Below the pieces are notes generated by a model. The model made no database searches and had not been told where the DNA came from. It saw only the letters and a list, made by a program, of their open reading frames with translations. The position numbers and the translations under genes are program-made. A stretch of DNA of 10,943 nt, from assembly GCA_003154855.1 (NCBI GenBank), contig PMEV01000052.1, positions 1,408-12,350 on the forward strand, given 5' to 3'. The DNA is from Bryobacterales bacterium. GTDB taxonomy: Bacteria > Acidobacteriota > Terriglobia > Bryobacterales > Bryobacteraceae. How positions within the stretch are numbered: position 1 is the first letter of the stretch; each line of letters starts with the position of its first letter. Shown here one piece after another: positions 1 to 6,056 of this stretch.

Positions 1-185
1 CCGGTGGCGCCGGTGACCGCTTCGCGGGAAAGCCCGGTGGCCGGGGAGTTCAATTCAACCTTGACGCCGGGCGCCATCGCGCCGGACGAGTCGGTGACTG
101 TGCCGCTGATGGCGGTGCGGTCCTGTCCCCACGCGGGCAGGGCGAGGATGCCGAGGACAAACACGATCATACATATGTGCTTCAC
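1..185 (-). CDS. TonB-dependent receptor-like protein, N-terminus only
   Basis: Partial gene; the C-terminal part lies beyond the left edge. Translation from the GTG at 185 gives a short signal peptide (positive Lys2, then a hydrophobic run MIVFVLGILALPAWG, probable cleavage near AWG-Q) followed by AISGTVTDSSGAMAPGVKVE, the opening of a carboxypeptidase-regulatory-like (CnaB/SusC-plug type) beta-sandwich. In Acidobacteria this start is typical of very long 'Oar-like' TonB-dependent receptors of about 1000 residues, which span the outer membrane and import or bind large ligands. The start is fixed by a strong Shine-Dalgarno AAGGAG six bases upstream of the GTG; the in-frame ATG at 170 has none and would cut into the signal peptide. 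About 61 codons are visible. The family assignment rests only on this segment, so another secreted protein with the same first domain is possible. Confidence 0.72.
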   Translation of the reverse strand, partial: MKHICMIVFVLGILALPAWGQDRTAISGTVTDSSGAMAPGVKVELNSPATGLSREAVTGAT

Positions 186-321
186 GAGTAGCTCCTTGTC
201 GATCGGTAATTTGAAACTGGTTCACGCGGGGATCTTCCGATCGGCACATGAGCGCGGAAACTCCCCGCCAAGCCGCCCACCAAAACACGGCGCTTCCCGT
301 GTCCGATTTCAGCTTGCAAGC

Positions 322-353
322 AGTATACGCAGTCTTTGTTGCGGATTGATGAC
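322..353 (-). promoter_or_regulatory. Candidate promoter of the TonB-receptor-like gene
   Basis: On the minus strand a TATACT -10-like hexamer (322-327) lies 18 bases after GTCATCAA (346-353). The same word occurs 19 bases before the TATACT of the phosphatase promoter at 1906-1938. This implies a leader of about 130 bases to the GTG at 185. No good TTGACA box is present, so activator dependence is plausible. Between this site and the phosphatase stop (354-457) I see nothing else except a 5-bp hairpin (444-448 with 453-457) directly after that stop, without a T-tract. Confidence 0.3.
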
Positions 354-457
354 GGTCGCATGAAATGTCGCAATACCTGGTCATGATTCCGACGTTGTGC
401 GTTTATCGGTTCGAAATCCACGGCGCAGCGGCCCGCATCGTCCGACGGAATCCCGTC

Positions 458-1852
458 TCAGGCCTGCGGCTTCTTCGCCGGTATGCCATCGACGTAGGTC
501 GAATGGCCTTCGCTCTTGCGCAGCTCGAACTGGTCTACGACCGCGCCATCGACCGAGTAGGACTTGAACTGCAGCCGGTCGGGTCTGATTCCGATCACCT
601 GGAAGAACTGTTTGTGGTCGATGATCTTGGCCATCACCTCGCGATTCAGTTCCCGGGCGTCGTACATCTTGGGGCCGCTCACCGAGGTGGCATAGATTAC
701 CCCAGGGGCCGAAGGATCCACCACCTTGCCGTTCGCGACTTTGTGGCTGCGCGCATAGATGTGGTCGTGCCCTTCAAGGACCAGGTCAACACCGTACTTC
801 TCGTAAACAGGCGCGAGCGCGGCCCTCATCTCCGGGTAGTCCTCGTGCGCGATCGAGTAAATGCACTGGTGCTGCGCCACGACGGTCCATCGGTTGGGGT
901 TGCTCGAAAGGATCTTGTTCAGCCAGGCCAGTTCCCGTTCCCGAACGTGGGCGCCTCCCTCGGGGTTTGCGTTCTCGGATGCGAATGCATTCGAGTCCAG
1001 GACGATGAAGCGGACGCCCTGATAGTCCAGATAGTAGGATTGCGACTCCATTCCCGGAAGATCCTCGGGCCCATTGGCGGGCAGGGCGAAGTGCCAGCGC
1101 CAGGGCGGCGCGACGGTGAGAAGCAGCGCGCGTTTCTCGGCGCCCGCCGGAACGGGCGGACGATGCAGGTCGTGATTCCCCGGCACGGGAACGCTGGGGA
1201 TCGTGGCGCCGATGAACCCGAGAGCGTCGCACCACTCGCCCCAGAGGCGGTCGTCCCACCCTTCCGCCACCAAATCGCCGGTGTGCAGCATGAAGCGAGC
1301 GTCCGGAGCGGTTGCGTAGGCCGTGCGGATGGTTCGCGACCACATCGACTTGATGCTGTTCTGCGCGTCTCCTACGTAGATGAAGCGAAACGCATCCGGC
1401 TTGGCCGCCGCCGTACGGAACACGTTCCATTCGCTCCAGACCTGGCCGTCGCCCACCCGGTAACAGTACTTCGTATCGGGCTCCAGACCATGCAGGTTGG
1501 CCGCGTAGTGGTTGACGCTGTGGCCAGTGCCCAGTTCTTCCGTGGCCCCGGTTCCAGGGACGGCGGTGGCGGTCTTCTCGAAGTCCGGGCTAGCGTCGAG
1601 CTTGGCGACCTGCACTTGCGGCGACTGCCGGAAAACCTCGGTCCGCCACGTGACGGCCTGAGTCGTGGCCGGATCGCCGGTCCAGGTTAGAATGATGCGG
1701 CTTGGCACAGCGCCGGGGGGCGGCGGTGCCGCAGGCGCACTCAGCAGCCGTACCGAGGGCAGCGCCAACAATGCGGCGGCTGCCAGGGGCGCCAGATAAA
1801 CGCGAAGTCGTTGGAACATGATTCTTCTTAGTGTGTGTGAAACGTCGATCAT
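458..1852 (-). CDS. Exported purple acid phosphatase-like metallophosphoesterase
   Basis: Probable secreted phosphomonoesterase releasing phosphate from organic esters outside the cytoplasm. Residues 12-40 are a signal peptide (MFQRLR, then an Ala/Leu core). Residues about 49-147 match the fibronectin-like N-domain of purple acid phosphatases. Residues about 155-370 are a calcineurin-like metallophosphoesterase domain with the ordered motifs GDAQ (161-164), GDLV (191-194), GNHD (225-228), His328 in AQHQ, and GHDHIYAR (361-368). These supply the two-metal Asp, Asn and His ligands. The Tyr that normally follows the second GD motif and gives purple enzymes their colour is absent (GDLVAEG), so metal content may differ. 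The C-terminal 95 residues look like the family's closing beta segment. The start at 1852 has GAGGG five bases upstream; ATG 1819 (residue 12) is an alternative that begins right at the signal peptide. Length (464) fits bacterial members. The upstream Pho-box-like site supports a phosphate-starvation role. Confidence 0.88.
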   Translation of the reverse strand: MIDVSHTLRRIMFQRLRVYLAPLAAAALLALPSVRLLSAPAAPPPPGAVPSRIILTWTGDPATTQAVTWRTEVFRQSPQVQVAKLDASPDFEKTATAVPGTGATEELGTGHSVNHYAANLHGLEPDTKYCYRVGDGQVWSEWNVFRTAAAKPDAFRFIYVGDAQNSIKSMWSRTIRTAYATAPDARFMLHTGDLVAEGWDDRLWGEWCDALGFIGATIPSVPVPGNHDLHRPPVPAGAEKRALLLTVAPPWRWHFALPANGPEDLPGMESQSYYLDYQGVRFIVLDSNAFASENANPEGGAHVRERELAWLNKILSSNPNRWTVVAQHQCIYSIAHEDYPEMRAALAPVYEKYGVDLVLEGHDHIYARSHKVANGKVVDPSAPGVIYATSVSGPKMYDARELNREVMAKIIDHKQFFQVIGIRPDRLQFKSYSVDGAVVDQFELRKSEGHSTYVDGIPAKKPQA

Positions 1853-1905
1853 TGGCCCTCGAAGAGCCGGCTTAGGCTCGGGATCCGCTGCGCCAACTCC
1901 TGGCT

Positions 1906-1940
1906 AGTATAGAAAACCGTGTGTGAAGAGTTGATGACAG
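1906..1940 (-). promoter_or_regulatory. Pho-box-like promoter of the phosphatase gene
   Basis: Reading the minus strand, CTGTCATCAACTCTTCAC (1940-1923) resembles the 18-bp PhoB box, two 11-bp-spaced half-sites with TGTCA cores. The first half-site TGTCAT is perfect; the second, CTTCAC, is weaker. Eleven bases later comes TATACT (1911-1906), the same layout as the E. coli phoA promoter, where the box takes the place of -35 and lies about 10 bases from the -10. Predicted transcription would start near 1899, giving a leader of about 45 bases. PhoB binding is inferred from pattern only. Confidence 0.5.
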
Positions 1941-2135
1941 CGCAATTGCGTCGCCGTTACTTTCGCTTTTCGCCGCCTAACATGATGCAATCGTTCGAGA
2001 AAGAGCTTTGTTCGTTTTGCCGTCGTCCTAACTCCGGCGTGCTCTTTTCCCGATCTGGCCGCGCCGGTTCATCGTGGGTTAATGTTGGCTCTGTACAATC
2101 GCCTAAGCAGTCGAATCCCATTGAAGGAGAAAGTC

Positions 2136-3155
2136 ATGAAAACCGCTTTACTTTTCGCTGCTGTGATCGTTGCTCCGCTGATCGCCGCGACGCCAGACGC
2201 CAGCGGCTATCGCGTGCAGCAGAAGATCCCGGTTTCCGGAGACGGTGGTTGGGACTACCTCACCGTGGACAATGCGTCCCGGAGACTGTTTGTATCCCAC
2301 GGCACTAAGGTGGATGTGCTGGACGTCGATTCCGGCGACGTGAAGGGATCGATACCCGACACGCCGGGTGTTCACGGAATTGCCGTGGTGTCGCCGCTGG
2401 GTCGCGGATTCATCAGTTGCGGAAAGGCCGGCGTCGTGAAGGTGTTCGACCTGACCACGCTGAAGCCGGTGACCGAAGTTACGGTCGGGAAGAACCCCGA
2501 TTCCATCATCTACGACAAGGTGAGCAACCGCATCTTCGTGGCGAACGGAGGGAGCCAGAGCCTCACCGCCATCAGCGCCGTGGACGCGACCGTCGCGGGC
2601 ACGATTGACGTGGGCGGAAAACCCGAGTTCCAGGTCGCGGACGGGAAAGGCCACGTTTTCCTCAACCTCGAGGACAAGAACACCGTCTTGGCGATCGATA
2701 GCCAGAAACTCACCATCACGAACCGGTGGCCTGTGGAGGGTTGCGAAGCGCCGGGGAGCATGGCGATGGACCGGAAGAACCGCCGGCTGTTCCTGGGCTG
2801 CCACAACCAGAAGATGGCCGTGGTGGATGCGGATAGCGGCCGCGTGATCGCGACCCCGCCGATCGGCGATCGCGTCGACGCAACCGCATACGACGCCAAG
2901 AGCCAGCTCGTCTTCAACTCCAACGGCGACGGGACCGTGACGGTCATCCAGCAGGCGTCGCCGGACTCGTACACCGTCATCGACAATGTGGCCACCCAGC
3001 AAGGCGCTAAGACCATGGCGCTGGATCCGAAAACGGGGCGACTCTTCCTGTCGGTTGCCGACTATGGCCCCCTTCCGGCTGCGACCGCCGAGCAGCCCAA
3101 GCCGAGGCGTCCAGTCCTGGCGGGGACTTTTCGAATCCTGGTGGTCGGGAAGTAA
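2136..3155 (+). CDS. Secreted YVTN-type beta-propeller protein
   Basis: Periplasmic or secreted seven-bladed beta-propeller of the YncE/YVTN 40-residue-repeat type; ligand or partner unknown. The 339-residue product starts with a clear signal peptide (MKTALLFAAVIVAPLIAA), then repeats of the form 'xDxxxxRLFVS...VxVxDxxSGxVxxxIxVG', for example NASRRLFVSHGTKVDVLDVD, KVSNRIFVANGG, GHVFLNLEDKNTVLAID, NRRLFLGCHNQKMAVVD and TGRLFLSVADYG, ending FRILVVGK. No catalytic residues are recognisable. The ATG at 2136 is chosen because GAAGGAGA stands just upstream and the signal peptide begins there; the open frame extends to 2082 but that part reads as untranslated leader. A TACAAT -10-like word sits at 2094-2099 without a convincing -35. 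The gene is monocistronic as far as can be seen, diverging from the phosphatase across 283 bases in which I find no other gene. Confidence 0.83.
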   Translation: MKTALLFAAVIVAPLIAATPDASGYRVQQKIPVSGDGGWDYLTVDNASRRLFVSHGTKVDVLDVDSGDVKGSIPDTPGVHGIAVVSPLGRGFISCGKAGVVKVFDLTTLKPVTEVTVGKNPDSIIYDKVSNRIFVANGGSQSLTAISAVDATVAGTIDVGGKPEFQVADGKGHVFLNLEDKNTVLAIDSQKLTITNRWPVEGCEAPGSMAMDRKNRRLFLGCHNQKMAVVDADSGRVIATPPIGDRVDATAYDAKSQLVFNSNGDGTVTVIQQASPDSYTVIDNVATQQGAKTMALDPKTGRLFLSVADYGPLPAATAEQPKPRRPVLAGTFRILVVGK

Positions 3156-3171
3156 GCGGGTAGCCCCGTGC

Positions 3172-3264
3172 ATCGAACCCGAGCACGCCGGCAGCGCTTT
3201 TGACCGGTTTTACCGGGTGGACAAGGCCCGTTCTCGCGCCGAGGGCGGATTCGGTTTCGGCACG
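3172..3264 (+). pseudogene. Histidine kinase C-terminal remnant
   Basis: An open stretch of 31 codons reads IEPEHAGSAFDRFYRVDKAR and continues SRAEGGFGFG. This is the F-box and G2-box of a HisKA/HATPase_c sensor kinase, where intact proteins read 'PEHLPRIFDRFYRVDKARSR...GGTGLGLSI'. The glycine loop is damaged (GFGFG for GTGLG) and similarity fades after 3264. Nothing of the dimerisation helix, H-box or N-box remains upstream: 16 bases earlier is the stop of the propeller gene. It has no start codon or ribosome site of its own. I read it as a decayed 3' fragment left by a deletion or rearrangement. Confidence 0.72.
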
Positions 3265-3314
3265 TCAAGTCACCCTGGCATCGCCGAGCGCGCACCCCGC
3301 AGCCAGCCGGCGTC

Positions 3315-3358
3315 TGTAACATTCTTGTGACATTCCGGTCATCGTCCTGTAATATATG
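3315..3358 (+). promoter_or_regulatory. Four tandem 11-bp Pho-box-like half-sites
   Basis: Four units follow one another in exact 11-bp phase, beginning at 3315, 3326, 3337 and 3348 with cores TGTAAC, TGTGAC, GGTCAT and TGTAAT. Units 1 and 2 agree at 9 of 11 positions (ACATTC tail shared). PhoB-family regulators bind direct repeats of TGTCAT-like cores with this 11-bp period. A sigma70 reading is also possible: TTGTGA (3325-3330), 17 bases, TGTAAT (3348-3353). The array lies 36 bases before the start of the TPR/aspartic-protease gene, so it probably controls that gene. Confidence 0.5.
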
Positions 3359-3393
3359 GGTGGGACGCCTGCTACGGCCCACGGGACGGTGTG

Positions 3394-4728
3394 ATGCGGT
3401 GGATTCGGGTGCTGAACGGCGTATGGGGGATCGTGCTGGTCCTTTGTGCCCCGCTTCGCGCCGCAACGCCCGCCGCCGCACAGGCACACGTGGTCGAGGG
3501 CGAAACCTGCTACCGAAAGGCCGATTTCGACGGAGCGGCCAGCCAGTTCACATCTGCCCTGCAATCGGGCAGTAATGTTGCGCGCGCCTATTTGGGGTTG
3601 GCGAAACTCGATCAGTTGCAGTTTCGGCGCCGCGCCGCTCGCGCTCTGCTGGAGCGGGCGTACTCGCTCGATCCGGAAGATCCGGAGATCCTCCGCATAT
3701 ACGCCGCACTCGCACGCACACCCGCGGAAGAGATCGCCCTTCTGAAGCGCTATCTCGAGCACGGTGCGCAAGAGAGTCGAAAGGAGCTGGAAATGGCGGC
3801 CGCCCGCATTCAGGTCCTATCGCGCCTCCACGGGCGCGAGACCGCGGTCCTCGAATCCCCGTACGCGCCGTACCGGCTGAAGCTGATCCCCTGGATACCC
3901 ACGGCCGGACCCGCTGCGGGCATGCTCCTAAGGGTCCGCATCGACGGAGGCAAGCCGTTGCTGCTGGCACTCGACACAGGCGCGAGCGGCATCTACGTCA
4001 GCCGCAGGGCCGTGGAGAAACTTCACCTGGAGCTCCTGGCGGATGCGGCGGTAACCGGCCTGGGCGAAGCGCGGCAAGAAAGCCGGCTGGCGCTGGCTGA
4101 AACGGTCGAGATGGGCGATCTCAGGTTCCGCAATTGCCTGGTGTATGTCACCCGCCAGCCGCTCGTGGATGGCGCGGATGGGGTCATCGGGGCCAGTTTC
4201 TTCGAGAGATTCCTTTTGCGGCTGGACGCCCGCCGGCAGACGCTGGATCTGTCCCCTTACGCCGGCGCACCGCCGGAGGCCGTCCGCGGCGAGGGCGCCT
4301 GGAAGGAATCGGACCGGACAGCGCCGGCGGAGACGAGCGGCGACCTGCCTTTCTACCGAGTCGAGCACCTCGTCATGGTCCGCACTCTGGTCAATCGGAG
4401 GCTCCCGGGCTACTTCGTCCTGGACACGGGGGCGGCGCACACCGCAGTGGACCGCTCGATTGCCCTGGCCGAGCGCCCGACCGACTCGCCGAGAATGTTG
4501 GCTCTGGCCGCGCCCGGTGGCGAGGTCCGGGGGGCGGCCGCGATCGGGCCGCTCAGTTTCCAGTTCGGCGGGCGCGAGTTCACCGAACCCGAGGTGGCCA
4601 CCTTCGACTTCGGCCCGGCGAGCAACTCCTATGGCGTTCGAATTTCCGGCCTTCTCGGATACCCATTGCTCCGCCGCTCCGTCGTGAGAATCAATTACCG
4701 CGACGGGCTGCTGGCTGTCGAGCAGTAA
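3394..4728 (+). CDS. Secreted TPR protein with two retropepsin-like aspartic protease domains
   Basis: Predicted exported protein of 444 residues. Residues 1-25 form a signal peptide (basic MRWIR, hydrophobic core to about CAPLRA). Residues about 35-105 carry TPR-type helix pairs (GETCYRKADFDGAASQFTSA, then ARAYLGLAKLDQLQFRRRAA). Two single-chain copies of the retroviral-pepsin fold follow. The first has LALDTGASG (Asp194) and GVIGASFFERF near 263-273; the second has FVLDTGAAHT (Asp344) and GLLGYPLL near 419-426. Each DTG is the catalytic Asp motif, and a functional retropepsin active site needs two such lobes, so the copies could pair within one chain. The hydrolysed substrate is unknown. 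The start is either ATG 3394 or GTG 3391, one codon earlier; both have only a weak GGGA upstream. The Pho-box-like array in front suggests phosphate-linked control. The end overlaps an antisense receiver-domain fragment. Confidence 0.82.
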   Translation: MRWIRVLNGVWGIVLVLCAPLRAATPAAAQAHVVEGETCYRKADFDGAASQFTSALQSGSNVARAYLGLAKLDQLQFRRRAARALLERAYSLDPEDPEILRIYAALARTPAEEIALLKRYLEHGAQESRKELEMAAARIQVLSRLHGRETAVLESPYAPYRLKLIPWIPTAGPAAGMLLRVRIDGGKPLLLALDTGASGIYVSRRAVEKLHLELLADAAVTGLGEARQESRLALAETVEMGDLRFRNCLVYVTRQPLVDGADGVIGASFFERFLLRLDARRQTLDLSPYAGAPPEAVRGEGAWKESDRTAPAETSGDLPFYRVEHLVMVRTLVNRRLPGYFVLDTGAAHTAVDRSIALAERPTDSPRMLALAAPGGEVRGAAAIGPLSFQFGGREFTEPEVATFDFGPASNSYGVRISGLLGYPLLRRSVVRINYRDGLLAVEQ

Positions 4729-5192
4729 CCTCGACGCGGTTCACCAAGTTGCGCGGGCGGGGGGTCGGTTTCCGCGGAAGGAATCTGCGGGACAGAGTGA
4801 TGATTGCCACACTTGCAGGGGTTCCTGAAGAGAGTGATGCTGCACGGATCGCCGCCACGTTCACCAGTCCCGTTGTAGCGCGCGTAAGCGTTAGCGTTCT
4901 CCAGTATCCTGCGCAATTCGCCGGCCTCGAACGGTTTGGCGACCAGGTCAAAGGCGCCCCGCTCCAGCACGTCGATCCAGAATCTCTCGTCGGCATGGCC
5001 AGCCGCGAGCACCAGCGCGGCGCGCGGATGGGACCTGGCCACCCTCGCCAGGGCGTCCTCCCAGGTTCCGTCCTGGAACGTGGTTTCGGTCAGCATCACG
5101 GTTGCCTTACTGGCTGCGAGCAGCCGGTCGGCGTGTTCGAGCTTGGCCGCGGGAAGGACGCGGATGCCGGCGGAGTTCGCAAGATAGGCATC
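4695..5192 (-). pseudogene. Degenerate response-regulator receiver domain
   Basis: The frame from 5192 down to about 4874 encodes most of a CheY-like receiver domain: DAYLANSAGIRVLPAAKLEH, then VMLTETTFQDGTWEDAL, ALVLAAGHADERFW, GAFDLVAKPFEAGELRRIL. The conserved Lys is kept in AKPF. The phosphoacceptor region reads LTET, with Glu/Thr where an Asp is expected, and the usual Ser/Thr before the Lys strand is Ala. The N-terminal acidic-pair strand is missing: upstream there is a TGA at 5214-5216 and no start until GTG 5099, already inside the domain. After 4874 the frame runs on as an unrelated tail to a stop at 4695, overlapping the 3' end of the protease-like gene. An annotator might call a CDS at 5099-4695, but loss of the first third and of the Asp argue for a remnant. 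Confidence 0.68.
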
Positions 5193-5281
5193 ATGTGGGC
5201 CACCCTGACTACTTCAGAATAGGCGGTGGCGGGACCCGAAGGAATCCCGCCAAGTTGGTATTTAGGTGGCGCACCGGCAGA

Positions 5282-5325
5282 GCGCGCCGCATCACAGGCC
5301 GCCCGCCTGGACGCACAAGGCGCGC
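5282..5325 (-). terminator. Nested hairpin at the end of the small secreted gene
   Basis: A perfect 7-bp inverted repeat, GCGCGCC (5282-5288) with GGCGCGC (5319-5325), encloses a second perfect hairpin, CAGGC (5295-5299) with GCCTG (5305-5309). It begins at the stop codon of the minus-strand gene at 5325. A further 7-bp hairpin lies at 5228-5234/5245-5251. There is no T-tract after either, so they may be 3'-stabilising or factor-assisted termination structures rather than classical intrinsic terminators. Confidence 0.33.
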
Positions 5326-5645
5326 TAGTTGAAGGCCAACTTCATATGGGTGCCGCCGAGAGAGATGTACTCGATCTGTTTATTCCCGCCAACCTGCTTG
5401 GTTTCAACCGCGGTACTCCCGAACTTCTTCGTCGAGTTCTCCACGGTCACCTTAGCCTCGGCAACCGTCTTCTCCCGGTCGTCGATGAACACGGCTTTCG
5501 AGCCGTTTACATCCACCCTGTAGTCGCCGGGCTTCAGTTGGACTCCGGCCACCAGGGACGGATCGAAGATGGTGACTTTGTAAGTCTTTGCGCTGGTGAT
5601 GGCCAAGCCGGCCAGTAGGAACACAAATAGCAACTTCGTTTTCAT
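5325..5645 (-). CDS. Small secreted protein of unknown function
   Basis: A 106-residue protein with a textbook signal peptide (MKTKLLFVFLLAGLAITSA, cleavage before KTYKV), leaving a mature domain of about 87 residues rich in alternating beta-strand pattern: KTYKVTIFDPSLVAGVQLKP, GDYRVDVNGSKAVFIDD, AEAKVTVENSTKKFG, KQIEYISLGGTHMKLAF. No cysteine and no catalytic motif is visible. The 'LxPGDYRVxVxGxxAxFxxxxK' pattern recalls small exported beta-sandwich proteins common in Acidobacteria, often present in several copies; their function is unknown and I do not assign one. The start is supported by AAAGGAG eight bases upstream of the ATG. The gene is on the minus strand, alone, ends in a nested hairpin, and lies downstream of a glucoamylase remnant in the same orientation. 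Confidence 0.8.
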   Translation of the reverse strand: MKTKLLFVFLLAGLAITSAKTYKVTIFDPSLVAGVQLKPGDYRVDVNGSKAVFIDDREKTVAEAKVTVENSTKKFGSTAVETKQVGGNKQIEYISLGGTHMKLAFN

Positions 5646-5753
5646 GGGATCAACTCCTTTGACGATCTTGCGCTCGATTGGATAAGACGATCCGCCGCCC
5701 GGGATGGTTACATCAGCGCCGGGATGATGCGGGTGGCCGCGGATAGATGGCGG

Positions 5754-5906
5754 TCACTCAACCCCGACCAGCATGTCAACGCCTTCCCGGAGATCGGTAT
5801 CCGTCCAATGCAAGGTGAAGACTACGGCGGCTCCCGTCGCCAGCTCGGCGGTAGGCAGGTCTACAACGTGGGTTCCGAGGCTGCTGCCACCGGGGCTGTT
5901 TTGCCA
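5754..5906 (-). pseudogene. GH15 glucoamylase-like C-terminal remnant
   Basis: Fifty codons ending in TGA (5754-5756) read LGTHVVDLPTAELATGAAVV followed by FTLHWTDTDLREGVDMLVGV. This matches the closing strand segment of bacterial glucan 1,4-alpha-glucosidases of family GH15, remembered as 'LGVHVxDLPTAxLPAGxxIxFTFxWxxxDRWEGxDFxV'. The frame is closed by a TAA a few codons upstream (about 5919-5921), has no start codon, and the catalytic (alpha/alpha)6 barrel is absent. It is therefore the 3' stump of a deleted gene. The remaining intergenic sequence, 5646-5753 and 5907-6056, shows no gene; a TTGCCA and a GTTACAA around 5901-5917 could belong to a promoter for the zwf operon but do not form a convincing pair. 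Confidence 0.65.
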
Positions 5907-6056
5907 CCTGTTACAAGGTTAAAGAAACGGCGGCGTGCTGCCCTGCGGTTGGATGGCGGCAAGATCAAACTCGTGCCGCCCGCAACCGATCGGGAGAACG
6001 GGAATCTAATCCATCGTGCAGGTTTGCACACAGGGGCAACCGGCCGCCGGTCTGAC

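Noticed and set aside
365..1690. Long open frame on the plus strand opposite the phosphatase gene
   Set aside because: It is antisense to a gene with clear family motifs and its translation resembles no protein; long antisense frames are common in GC-rich coding DNA.
1919..2308. Plus-strand frame of 129 codons overlapping the propeller start
   Set aside because: No similarity recognised and it continues out of frame into the propeller gene; the region is better explained as promoter and leader.
2148..3173. Minus-strand open frame opposite the beta-propeller gene
   Set aside because: Shadow frame; the plus strand has signal peptide, ribosome site and repeats.
4134..5222. Plus-strand open frame of 362 codons starting inside the protease-like gene
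   Set aside because: Its first part overlaps the protease-like gene out of frame and its second part is antisense to the receiver fragment; the composition is Arg/Gly/Pro-rich noise.
5724..6056. 111-residue N-terminal extension of the zwf homologue
   Set aside because: No G6PDH similarity, and it runs antisense over the glucoamylase remnant; homology starts just after ATG 6057.
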